From the NCBI GenBank assembly GCA_020848545.1, contig JADLHZ010000140.1, positions 1-64,000 of the forward strand: a stretch of DNA of 64,000 nucleotides. Reading direction: 5' to 3'. A program made the position numbers and the translations under genes. Origin of the DNA: Deltaproteobacteria bacterium. Lineage in GTDB: Bacteria > Myxococcota > JADLHZ01. The stretch's first letter is position 1. Every line of letters starts with the position of its first letter. The notes under the pieces are model-generated. The model did no database searches. It had not been told where the DNA came from and saw only the letters and a program-made list of their open reading frames with translations. This document shows, piece after piece, positions 12,628 through 19,931 of this stretch.

Positions 12628-13233
12628 CTACGTCCGCGATGCGAGCGCCGCGAGATCGAGCTCGCAGAGCCGTGCCCCTGCTTGGTCCCCGACTTCCAAA
12701 AACCGCGCGCGCGCGAGCCGAAAGGCCGCTTGCGCCTCTTCTTTTGCCCCGAGCACCGCCAGATGCTCGGCGTACCAGCGCGTCAGCGTCGGCACTTCTT
12801 CATGTCTTCCCGCCTCGTCGAACGCGGCCATCGCATCGAGCAAATGGTCGTGACCGTCCTTGCTGCGCCCTTCGTCGAACGCGATAAGCGCGAGCAGCCT
12901 GTAAGCGTGAGCCTCTGCAAGCACGTTTCCGGTCTCACGCGCAAGCTCGAGCGCAGAAATCCCGAGCGCGCGGCCCGTCTCCAAGGCGTGCGCCTCGTAG
13001 TTTGCCCTGGCCGCGAGCAGGCCCGCGAGCAACGCGACCGGAAAATCCCGCGCGGATTGCGCTTCGAGGGAGAGCGCGTGGAGGGCGTCGGCCGCCTGAG
13101 GCACGTCGCTCGCGCAGAGGCGCTCTAACAAGTCCCAGTGCGGTTGGCTGCGCGCGCCGGCGCCAAGGACTTCGAGACCATGCAAGGCGAGCGTCTTATG
13201 TTCTTCTGATGAAGGCACGAGCGGCGCGCGCAT
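12628..13233 (-). CDS. TPR-like helical repeat protein
   Basis: A 201-aa Ala/Leu-rich protein made of helix pairs that look like degenerate tetratricopeptide repeats (GISALELARETGNVLAEAHA; GHDHLLDAMAAFDEAGRHEE; EEAQAAFRLARARFLEVGDQ). TPRs usually mediate protein-protein contacts. The frame is open from a TTG at 13257, but the first ATG (13233) seems the more natural start. No signal peptide. It is followed by the mutT-like gene on the same strand. A GGGACC-centred palindrome lies just upstream at 13255-13272. Confidence 0.72.
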   Translation of the reverse strand: MRAPLVPSSEEHKTLALHGLEVLGAGARSQPHWDLLERLCASDVPQAADALHALSLEAQSARDFPVALLAGLLAARANYEAHALETGRALGISALELARETGNVLAEAHAYRLLALIAFDEGRSKDGHDHLLDAMAAFDEAGRHEEVPTLTRWYAEHLAVLGAKEEAQAAFRLARARFLEVGDQAGARLCELDLAALASRT

Positions 13234-13254
13234 AAGCAAGAAATAAGTGCTTGT

Positions 13255-13272
13255 CAAAGAGGGACCTCTTTG
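13255..13272. repeat. Perfect palindrome with GGGACC centre
   Basis: CAAAGAGGGACCTCTTTG has 8-bp arms around a GA centre, between the divergent TPR-like gene and exbB. It could be an operator for either gene or a short hairpin. Its core resembles the GGTCCC/GGGACC palindromes found at 4.6, 11.6, 30.9, 49.2 and 55.1 kb. Confidence 0.5.
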
Positions 13273-13399
13273 TTAGCGTCCGCAACCTTATTTCTGGCTT
13301 GGCCGATAACAACGCTGGCTCAGTGTGCATGCCGGCGGCGGAATCAGCTGAGTAAACAACGGCCCGCTCGGATGCCCCGGCGGTGAATGGAGAGAGAAG

Positions 13400-14065
13400 A
13401 TGTTTCGTTGGATTGCCAAGATTTTCACTGAAGGCGACTGGGGTATGTATCCGATCGCGGTGGTCATGGTGTTCACCATCGCCCTGATGGTCGAGCGCGC
13501 CCGCTATCTGTTCTTCACGGCGAGCTTCGATAAAGAAGGCTTCATCCAAGGCATCAAGAAGTACATCCTCCAAGGCAATCTCCAACGCGCCCTGACCTAC
13601 GTCGGCTCGATGGACCACCCGCTCGCGCGCATCATCAAGGCCGGCCTCGTCAACGTGAAGAAGAGCGACGAAGCCGTTCAAGCCGCGATCGACGAAGAAG
13701 CGCTCCGCGAGCTGCCGAAGCTCGAGCGCCGCACGGGCTATCTCGCGATGCTCGGCAACGTCGCCACGCTGCTCGGCCTCCTCGGCACCATCACCGGCCT
13801 CATCAAGTCGTTCGGCGCCGTCGCGGCGGCCGATCCGGCGGAGAAGTCGGCGATGCTCGCCAAAGGTATTTCGGAAGCCATGAACTGTACGGCGTACGGT
13901 CTCATCGTCGCCATCCCGGCGCTCGTCGCGTTCTCGGTCTACCAAGGCCGCACGCAGAAGCTCTCGGACGACATCAACGAGACCTCGGTCAGCGTGCTGA
14001 ACCTGATCGTCACGAACCGCGACAAGCTGAACCTGAAGGTCGTCGACGAGCGCGAAGTCGCGTAA
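13400..14065 (+). CDS. MotA/TolQ/ExbB proton channel family protein
   Basis: A 221-aa inner-membrane subunit of a proton-driven energy transducer (ExbB/TolQ type). The first membrane segment is near YPIAVVMVFTIALMVERAR. The conserved channel core is seen in the last third: LGNVATLLGLLGTITGLI and ISEAMNCTAYGLIVAIPALV. The ATG is preceded by GGAGAGAAG. It is the first gene of exbB-exbD-exbD. Such channels energise outer-membrane import, cell-envelope constriction or gliding; no TonB, TolA or TolB gene is visible nearby, so the client is unknown. Confidence 0.93.
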   Translation: MFRWIAKIFTEGDWGMYPIAVVMVFTIALMVERARYLFFTASFDKEGFIQGIKKYILQGNLQRALTYVGSMDHPLARIIKAGLVNVKKSDEAVQAAIDEEALRELPKLERRTGYLAMLGNVATLLGLLGTITGLIKSFGAVAAADPAEKSAMLAKGISEAMNCTAYGLIVAIPALVAFSVYQGRTQKLSDDINETSVSVLNLIVTNRDKLNLKVVDEREVA

Positions 14066-14114
14066 CGGCCTCTGCGTTTCGTTCCGACCCAAACTCTGTC
14101 CGTAGGGAAGTGAC

Positions 14115-14579
14115 ATGGCATCAGCAGGACCATCAACAGGCGGCAAACGCTCGTATGACATGGAGATCAATCTGGTCCCATTCATCGACTTGCTGTCGTG
14201 CTGCATCGCCTTCCTCATGATCGTGGCGACTTGGACGCAGATCGCGCGCATCGACGTGGCGCCTTCTCCGAACGGGCCCGCGGCTGAAGAGAAGCAGGAC
14301 GAAGATCCGTTGAAGCTCGGCATCGTGCTCACGAGCACCGGTTACACGTTGACCGACAGCTCGGGCGCCGCGCTGCAGATTCCGAAAGCCGGAGTCGAGT
14401 ACAACGCGACGGAGCTCGACAACAAGTTGAAGACGATTCGTCAGACGTTCTCGAAGGAGACGACGACGAAGGTGAACCTCACGAGCGAAGACGGGGTGGC
14501 CTACAAGAACCTCATCGCGGTGATGGACATCTGCTTGAAGAATGAGTTCACGGGCATCTCCGTGGGATCGGTGAACTAA
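14115..14579 (+). CDS. ExbD/TolR family biopolymer transport protein (1)
   Basis: A 154-aa protein with a short cytoplasmic N-terminus, one membrane helix (LVPFIDLLSCCIAFLMIV) and a periplasmic domain. The Asp in PFIDLL corresponds to the proton-carrying Asp of ExbD/TolR. The periplasmic part has the GIVLTSTGYTLTDSSG strand typical of the fold. It starts 49 bp after the exbB-like gene and ends 1 bp before the second exbD-like gene, so an operon is near certain. GGGAAGTGAC upstream serves as ribosome-binding site. Confidence 0.92.
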   Translation: MASAGPSTGGKRSYDMEINLVPFIDLLSCCIAFLMIVATWTQIARIDVAPSPNGPAAEEKQDEDPLKLGIVLTSTGYTLTDSSGAALQIPKAGVEYNATELDNKLKTIRQTFSKETTTKVNLTSEDGVAYKNLIAVMDICLKNEFTGISVGSVN

Positions 14580-14580
14580 G

Positions 14581-15150
14581 ATGCCGATCAAACCTCCAGG
14601 CAAGCGCCTCGGCGCGCACATCGCGTTGAAGCAGGCTCAAAAACACGCGAAGGCGCGCGGCAAGCGGGCGCAGTTCGCGGGCCTCATGCTGACCTCCATG
14701 GTCGACATGTTCACCCTGCTCGTCATCTTCTTGCTGTCGAACTTCTCGGCGTCCGGCGATCTCTTGTTGTCGGCCAAAGACATCAAGCTGCCAACGGCGA
14801 AGTCGACCTCCGAGCTCGAACGATCGGTCGTGGTGGCCGTCTCTCCTGCCACCGTGACCGTCGAGGGCGAAAAGGTCGGCGACACCGCCGAGCTCATGCG
14901 CAACGACGATCCGCGCATTCCGGAAATGACGGACAAGCTGCTCGAGAGAAAGCGCGTCGTCACCCAGTTGATGGGCGCCGACAAGTTCAAAGGCCAGATC
15001 ATCATCCAGGCTGACGGCGACATCGACTTCAAGCTGATCAAGAAGGTGATGTACTCGGCGACCGAAGCGGGCTACGGCGCGTTCCAATACGCGGTCGTCT
15101 CGGCTGGCGCCGGCGGCGAAGGTGCCGCTGGCGAAGCCGCGCACGAGTAA
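14581..15150 (+). CDS. ExbD/TolR family biopolymer transport protein (2)
   Basis: A 189-aa second ExbD-like protein with a basic cytoplasmic N-terminus (KRLGAHIALKQAQKHAKARGKR) and one membrane segment, LTSMVDMFTLLVIFLLSNF, carrying the expected Asp. The periplasmic part includes DIKLPTAKS and a C-terminal IIIQADGDIDFKLIKKVM, matching the ExbD pattern. The tail is Gly/Ala-rich. Two non-identical ExbD paralogues after one ExbB are common in Myxococcota-type gliding and import systems; which one applies here is not shown by the sequence. Confidence 0.92.
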   Translation: MPIKPPGKRLGAHIALKQAQKHAKARGKRAQFAGLMLTSMVDMFTLLVIFLLSNFSASGDLLLSAKDIKLPTAKSTSELERSVVVAVSPATVTVEGEKVGDTAELMRNDDPRIPEMTDKLLERKRVVTQLMGADKFKGQIIIQADGDIDFKLIKKVMYSATEAGYGAFQYAVVSAGAGGEGAAGEAAHE

Positions 15151-15261
15151 GCTCCCTCCTCCTCTCGCCCCACGAAAACCTCTCGCGCCAACCGTCCGCT
15201 AAAGGGCGCCAGGCGAGGTCCCGTTCGCGCGCCGCGTCGATAACGCTCGCGGAGGTGCAAG

Positions 15262-15762
15262 ATGAGCGGAGGCGTGCGCTTAGACGCAGACGTTGCAGCG
15301 AAGGCCCGGGAATTTGGCGTCGCGAGCCTTGGGTTCAGTGTTCGCGGCGGCAACGACATCAACGGCATCGGCATCGGGATTCACATCGCGTTCGCGGGTC
15401 GCGATCCGATGTTGCCCTTCGTCGAGGTCGACGCGGCCGTCGGCATCGGCCCACCGGGGATGGTCTCGCATGGCGGCATCGGCTTGATGAGCGGAGGCCT
15501 GACCACTGGGCCGCGGCTCGTGCTTCCGATCGCCGACTGGTTCTGCACGACGATCCGCAGCGGGATCGCCTATACCGGGAGTCGCTTCGAGAACCCGTTT
15601 GGCATCGACGAGGTGAAGCTGCCGCTGCTCACCGGAGTGCGCTTCCGCACCCAGAGCGGCTTTCTCGCCACGATCGAGGCCGGCGCCGCGTACAGCTGGC
15701 GCAGCAACCACACCCAAGGCTTCGTTCCAATGCTCTCGGTCGGGCTTGGCTTCGGTTACTAG
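15262..15762 (+). CDS. Hypothetical Gly-rich beta-strand protein
   Basis: A 166-aa protein, rich in Gly and alternating hydrophobic strands (INGIGIGIHIAFAG; GFLATIEAGAAYSWRSNH), ending in MLSVGLGFGY with a C-terminal aromatic residue like outer-membrane beta-barrels. No signal peptide is evident, which weakens that idea. The ATG has a strong GGAGGTGCAAG ribosome-binding site. It follows the exbB-exbD-exbD genes by 111 bp on the same strand. Function unknown. Confidence 0.72.
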   Translation: MSGGVRLDADVAAKAREFGVASLGFSVRGGNDINGIGIGIHIAFAGRDPMLPFVEVDAAVGIGPPGMVSHGGIGLMSGGLTTGPRLVLPIADWFCTTIRSGIAYTGSRFENPFGIDEVKLPLLTGVRFRTQSGFLATIEAGAAYSWRSNHTQGFVPMLSVGLGFGY

Positions 15763-15777
15763 AGAAGCATCGCCGAC

Positions 15778-16620
15778 TCAGAGAATCGCGCAGTTGTCGA
15801 TGAGCCGCGTCTTGCCGACGAAGATCGCTCCGATGCCGCGCGTCGGGGCTGCGATCGGATCCGTCGCCTTCAACGTGCGTGCGTCGACGAGCTCCAAGTA
15901 ATCGAGGCGCACGCTCGGCGCTTCAGCGATGACCGCGCGCCCTTCTTGCAGCAGCGTTTCACGCGAGCGTTCGCCCTTTGCGGCGGCCGCGATCATCGCA
16001 TCGAGCGATCGCTTGAGCACGAGCGCGACCTTGCGTTCGTCGGGCGCGAGGAACACGTTGCGGCTCGACATCGCCAGGCCATCCGGCTCGCGCATCGTTG
16101 GCACACCCACGATCGCCATCGGAACGCTCAGATCGCGCACCATCGTTTGGATCACCGTGAGCTGCTGAAAATCCTTCTCGCCGAAGAACGCCGCTGTCGG
16201 CTGCGCCAGCATCAACAGCTTCAACACGACCGTCGTCACGCCGCGAAAGTGCGTGGGGCGGCTCGCACCGCAGAGGCCCTGCGTAGCTTCGAGCACCTCG
16301 ACCTGCGTTTGAAAGCCAGGCGCGTAAAAGCCGTCGGCCTCGGGCGCGAAGACGACGTCGACCTTCGCGCCGGCGCACTTCTTCAGATCGCCGTCGAGAT
16401 CCCGCGGGTAGCGGGCGAGATCTTCGCTCGGACCGAATTGCTTCGGGTTCACGAAGATCGAGACGGCGACGACGTCGGACTCGGCGCGGGCCGCAGCCAT
16501 GAGCGACTGATGGCCCGCGTGCAGATAGCCCATGGTCGGAACGAAGCCGACGCGCAGGTTGCGCGCGCGGTAGCCGAGCATCGCTGCTTGAAATTCCGCC
16601 GCGTCGCGAATGAGCCGCAT
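15778..16620 (-). CDS. panC: Pantothenate synthetase PanC
   Basis: ATP-dependent ligation of pantoate and beta-alanine, the last step to vitamin B5 (280 aa). It shows the nucleotide-binding PTMGYLHAGHQSLM (HxGH motif), VSIFVNPKQFGP, FFGEKDFQQL and the KMSKS-like region MSSRNVFL. The length is typical. It lies 18 bp after panB on the same strand, giving two consecutive pathway enzymes in one transcript. Confidence 0.98.
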   Translation of the reverse strand: MRLIRDAAEFQAAMLGYRARNLRVGFVPTMGYLHAGHQSLMAAARAESDVVAVSIFVNPKQFGPSEDLARYPRDLDGDLKKCAGAKVDVVFAPEADGFYAPGFQTQVEVLEATQGLCGASRPTHFRGVTTVVLKLLMLAQPTAAFFGEKDFQQLTVIQTMVRDLSVPMAIVGVPTMREPDGLAMSSRNVFLAPDERKVALVLKRSLDAMIAAAAKGERSRETLLQEGRAVIAEAPSVRLDYLELVDARTLKATDPIAAPTRGIGAIFVGKTRLIDNCAIL

Positions 16621-16638
16621 GCGCCGCTCAGCGTGCCG

Positions 16639-17571
16639 TCAAACCGGGACGCCGTAAAGACCGCTGACCTCCGCGTCGGCTTCGGACTCCGGCGCGTCGG
16701 CGGGCTTGTCGTCTTTTCGCGTGCGGACGACGCGCATCGTCTTCGAGTGAAAGGTGTGCTCCTCGGCCGGAAACGCCGCGCCGCGCACTTCGCTCACGTA
16801 GCTCTTGGTGGCGTCCGAGATCGTCGTCGCGAGGTCGGCATACTTCTTCACGAACTTCGGCTTGAAGTCCGAGATCATGCCGAGCAAGTCGTAGCTCACG
16901 AGGATCTGGCCGTCGCAGTCCTTGCCGGCGCCGATGCCAATGGTCGGAATGCTCACCGCGCGCGTGATGTCGGCGGCGAGCTCGGCCGGGATCGCTTCGA
17001 GCACGATCGCGTAACAGCCAGCTTGCTCGAGCGCGAGCGCGTCGTCGAAGAGCTTCTTCGCTTTGTCTTCATCGCGGCCCTGCACGACGAAGCCGCCGAT
17101 CTTGTGCACCGACTGCGGCGTCAGGCCGATGTGGCCCATCACCGGGATGCCGGCGCGCCAGATCTTCTGCACGACGGGTGCGAACTCGCTGCCGCCTTCG
17201 AGCTTGACGCTGGAGGCGCCGCCTTCTTGGATCAGCCGGCCGGCGTTCTTCAGCGCCTCGTCGTCCGAACCTTGGTAGCTCATGAACGGCAAGTCGCCGA
17301 TGACGTGCGCGCGCTGCACGCCGCGAACGACGGCGCGCGTGTGATAGACCATTTCGTCCATCGTCACCGGCAGCGTGTTCTTCTGACCCTGAACGACCAT
17401 GCCGAGCGAGTCGCCGACGAGGATCGCGTCGATGCCGGCTTGATCGAAGAGGCGCGCGAAGGTGGCGTCGTACGCCGTGACCATGGCGATGCGCTCGGCC
17501 TTCGTCTTCATCTGGCGCAGCGAGTGAATCGTGACGGGTTTTTGCGCTTCGGGTTTCGGCTGAGTGCTCAT
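16639..17571 (-). CDS. panB: 3-methyl-2-oxobutanoate hydroxymethyltransferase PanB
   Basis: Makes ketopantoate from 2-ketoisovalerate and methylene-THF (310 aa), the first pantothenate step. Signatures include [43 protein letters not shown] and GHIGLTPQS. The frame is open to 17658, but the ATG at 17571 ([10 protein letters not shown]) is preceded by GGAGGAGACT, an ideal ribosome-binding site, and gives a normal length. The C-terminus has an extra ~40 residues with Asp/Glu/Ala-rich sequence. Upstream of panC. Confidence 0.97.
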   Translation of the reverse strand: MSTQPKPEAQKPVTIHSLRQMKTKAERIAMVTAYDATFARLFDQAGIDAILVGDSLGMVVQGQKNTLPVTMDEMVYHTRAVVRGVQRAHVIGDLPFMSYQGSDDEALKNAGRLIQEGGASSVKLEGGSEFAPVVQKIWRAGIPVMGHIGLTPQSVHKIGGFVVQGRDEDKAKKLFDDALALEQAGCYAIVLEAIPAELAADITRAVSIPTIGIGAGKDCDGQILVSYDLLGMISDFKPKFVKKYADLATTISDATKSYVSEVRGAAFPAEEHTFHSKTMRVVRTRKDDKPADAPESEADAEVSGLYGVPV

Positions 17572-17749
17572 AGTCTCCTCCTTGCGTTCGCCAGAGAAGA
17601 CGAGCGGTTCTCCGCCTCGTTCTTCCGTCTCGGGCACGATAGGCTCCAAGCGGCTCACTTCTATTTTCGGTCCAGACGCAAAACGGATGCGACGCCAAAA
17701 GGCTGTCGCTCCTGTTCGAAAGTCTAAGCGGCTCGGGCCATTCCTTCAA

Positions 17750-17766
17750 GGTGTCAGACACTGTCC
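17750..17766. repeat. GTGTCAGACAC palindrome
   Basis: AAGGTGTCAGACACTGTCC contains the palindrome GTGTC-A-GACAC in the panB upstream gap. A related GGTGCCAGACAC lies at the start of the tiny gene at 31064, and GGTGTC sequences occur near 4.6 kb. The resemblance to REP-like palindromes is a pattern match only. Confidence 0.35.
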
Positions 17767-17790
17767 AGAGCCGTGTGACGATTTAGTGGA

Positions 17791-17819
17791 TTGACAGACC
17801 ATATATGGTCACATACGGT
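17791..17819 (+). promoter_or_regulatory. TTGACA promoter with embedded 14-bp palindromic operator
   Basis: TTGACA (17791-17796) is followed after exactly 17 bp by TACGGT (17814-17819), a plausible -35/-10 pair. The spacer contains the perfect palindrome GACCATATATGGTC (17797-17810). A repressor bound there would block polymerase. Nearly the same dyad, GACCATATGTGGTC, lies at 31029-31042 upstream of another tiny gene. The promoter would serve the 69-aa gene starting at 17848. Confidence 0.5.
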
Positions 17820-17847
17820 CACTACCTTCATCCTCGAGGTGACAAGC

Positions 17848-18057
17848 ATGGGACCGCGTGCACCAAAGCCAGATCAGCAGATTTTCCACGTCGCGATGTT
17901 GAAGGTGGTCCTGCAGCTGAAGCGCGACCCCCAGCGCTCACTTGGTGAGATCACGCATGAAATCGCCGAGCAAATGAAGATCGACGAGCTCGGCTTCAAA
18001 CGCTTCCTCGCCCACTACATGCCAGCGTTCGTGAAGACGTCAGCTGTTCGCACCTGA
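17848..18057 (+). CDS. Small hypothetical protein under a palindromic operator
   Basis: A 69-aa basic, helical protein (MGPRAPKPDQQIFHVAMLK...). The ATG at 17848 has a good ribosome-binding site, GAGGTGACAAGC. An upstream in-frame ATG-like start at 17791 would lie inside the promoter and is unlikely. RSLGEITHEIAEQMKIDELGF looks like a helix-turn-helix-sized segment but matches no family I know. Its 3' end overlaps the convergent rsmA by 18 bp. Confidence 0.6.
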   Translation: MGPRAPKPDQQIFHVAMLKVVLQLKRDPQRSLGEITHEIAEQMKIDELGFKRFLAHYMPAFVKTSAVRT

Positions 18058-18882
18058 GCTGTTCTCGCGCGAATACCGGCGCGCGGCGGCAAGGAAGGTC
18101 TCTGGCGACACCGTCTCCGCCCTTCGCTCCGCTTCCACACCTTCGGCGCGCAGCGCATCGAGCAACGGATCGCCGTACGCCCGGAGCGCGTTGCGCAGCG
18201 TCTTTCGCCGCTGTTGAAACGCGGCTTTCACGATGGCTACGAAGCGGGCGTCGACGCCTTCGACGCCCGGCTTCACGCGCCACGAAATCACCGCCGAGTC
18301 GACCCGCGGCGCCGGATGAAACGCGCCAGCCGGCACGACGCACACGCGCTCCACCGTCGCGATGGCGCCGAGCAACACGCTGAGCAAGCCGTAGGTCTTC
18401 GAACCAGGCGGCTCGACGATGCGGTCTGCGACCTCCTTCTGCACGAGCAACGCCACGCGCTCGGCGACTTCGCGCTGCTCGAAAAGCGCGAAGATGATGG
18501 GGCTCGTCAGTTGGTACGGAATGTTGCCGGCGACGGCGACGCGCGCGCCGAAGCTTGCGTAGTCGACCTTCTTCGCGTCGGCTTCGTGAATCGTGACGTT
18601 CGCAAACGGGCGCATCACTTCGCGCAGGATCGGCGCGAGGTCGCGATCGCGCTCGACGGCGTGCACTGTCGCTTTTGTGTGCGCGAGGTACCAGGTGAGC
18701 GTACCGAGACCGGCGCCGAGCTCGACGACGACGTCGCCGGTTTTCACTCCGAGCGCGGCGGCAATGCGCGCATGCACACGATAGTCGCGCAGGAAGTTCT
18801 GGCCGAACGACTTCTTCGCGAAGAGCCCGTGCTTCTTCAAGAGCTCGCGCGGGTCCGGCGGCTCGGGCACGGCGTCAAGCAA
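18040..18882 (-). CDS. rsmA: 16S rRNA dimethyladenosine transferase RsmA (KsgA)
   Basis: Dimethylates two adjacent adenosines near the 3' end of 16S rRNA during 30S assembly (280 aa). It shows KKSFGQNFLRDYRVHARI, the SAM motif VVELGAGLGTLTWYL, the acidic loop VERDRDL, and the catalytic GNIPYQLTSPIIF (NIPY motif). The C-terminal helical domain is present (VKAAFQQRRKTLRNAL). Its start overlaps the tsaD 3' end by 8 bp, so the two are translationally coupled. Confidence 0.97.
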   Translation of the reverse strand: MLDAVPEPPDPRELLKKHGLFAKKSFGQNFLRDYRVHARIAAALGVKTGDVVVELGAGLGTLTWYLAHTKATVHAVERDRDLAPILREVMRPFANVTIHEADAKKVDYASFGARVAVAGNIPYQLTSPIIFALFEQREVAERVALLVQKEVADRIVEPPGSKTYGLLSVLLGAIATVERVCVVPAGAFHPAPRVDSAVISWRVKPGVEGVDARFVAIVKAAFQQRRKTLRNALRAYGDPLLDALRAEGVEAERRAETVSPETFLAAARRYSRENSSGANS

Positions 18883-19894
18883 GCGCTTCTCCGAGCGGCC
18901 AATACGCCTTCGGCGCCGCGTCGAGCCCGGACACTTTGCCGGCGCGCAAACGGCGCCACCCAGCGGCCGCGATCATCGCCGCGTTGTCTGTGCACCACGC
19001 GCGCGGCGGAATCAGAACGCGGCCGGCGCGCGTTTGCATCTCCGCCGCGGCGCGCTCGCGCAGGGGTCCGTTCGCCGCGACGCCGCCGCCGAGGACCAGC
19101 GTGCTCACGCGCTCCGCGTCGACCGCCATCATCGCCTTCGACACGAGCGCCGAGACGATCGCGTGCTCGATCGACGCGCAGAGATCGCGCAGCGCCGGAG
19201 CATCGAGCGGCTGCGTGCGCTTCTGCAGGTGCGTTGCGACCGCCGTCTTCAAGCCACTGAAGCTGAAGTCGACCCGGTCGCGCATCGCGATCGGAAACGG
19301 CACCGCGCTCGCGTCGCCACCTACCGCCGCCGCAGAGAGCTTGGCGCCGCCCGGATAGCCGAAGCCGAGCTGTTTCGCCGTCTTGTCGAACGCTTCGCCG
19401 GCGGCGTCGTCGAGCGTCACGGAGAGCGTCCGCACTGAGAACGGCGCGTCCACGCGATAGAGCGCCGTATGCCCGCCGGAAACGAGCAGCGCGACGTGAG
19501 GATACGGGGTCGGACCGTGGTCGTGCGCGAGCAAATCGACCGCCGCCAAGTGGCCTTCCAAGTGATTGACGCCGATGAGCGGGATCCTCCGCGCGAGCGC
19601 CGCGCCCTTCGCATAGAGCACGCCGACGAAGAGCGCGCCGATGAGGCCGGGCCCGAGCGTCACCGCGATCGCCTCGATGTCGGGCCAATCGCACTCGGCC
19701 TGAAGAAAGGCCGCGCGCACGTTGGCGGTGATCGTGGCCATGTGCTCCCGCGACGCGACCTCGGGCACGACGCCGCCGAAGCGCGCGTGCTTGTCGACCT
19801 GGGTCGAGACGATGTCGGCGAGCACGCGCCCGTCGCTCGCGACGATCGCAGCGGCAGTCTCGTCGCAAGAAGATTCGATCGCGAGCAGCGGCAC
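18875..19894 (-). CDS. tsaD: tRNA N6-adenosine threonylcarbamoyltransferase TsaD
   Basis: Catalytic subunit (339 aa) of the essential t6A37 tRNA modification, acting with TsaB and TsaE, which are not in this window. Family motifs are AIESSCDETAAAIV, the metal-binding HxxxH in GVNHLEGHLAAV, ALLVSGGHTALY and FDKTAKQLGFGYPGG. A second metal-associated segment, TDNAAMIAAAGWR, is near the C-terminus. It overlaps rsmA by 8 bp at its 3' end. Confidence 0.97.
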   Translation of the reverse strand: MPLLAIESSCDETAAAIVASDGRVLADIVSTQVDKHARFGGVVPEVASREHMATITANVRAAFLQAECDWPDIEAIAVTLGPGLIGALFVGVLYAKGAALARRIPLIGVNHLEGHLAAVDLLAHDHGPTPYPHVALLVSGGHTALYRVDAPFSVRTLSVTLDDAAGEAFDKTAKQLGFGYPGGAKLSAAAVGGDASAVPFPIAMRDRVDFSFSGLKTAVATHLQKRTQPLDAPALRDLCASIEHAIVSALVSKAMMAVDAERVSTLVLGGGVAANGPLRERAAAEMQTRAGRVLIPPRAWCTDNAAMIAAAGWRRLRAGKVSGLDAAPKAYWPLGEALA

Positions 19895-19931
19895 CGCGCG
19901 CGTATAGCTGCGGCCCCGCAGCGCGACAAGG

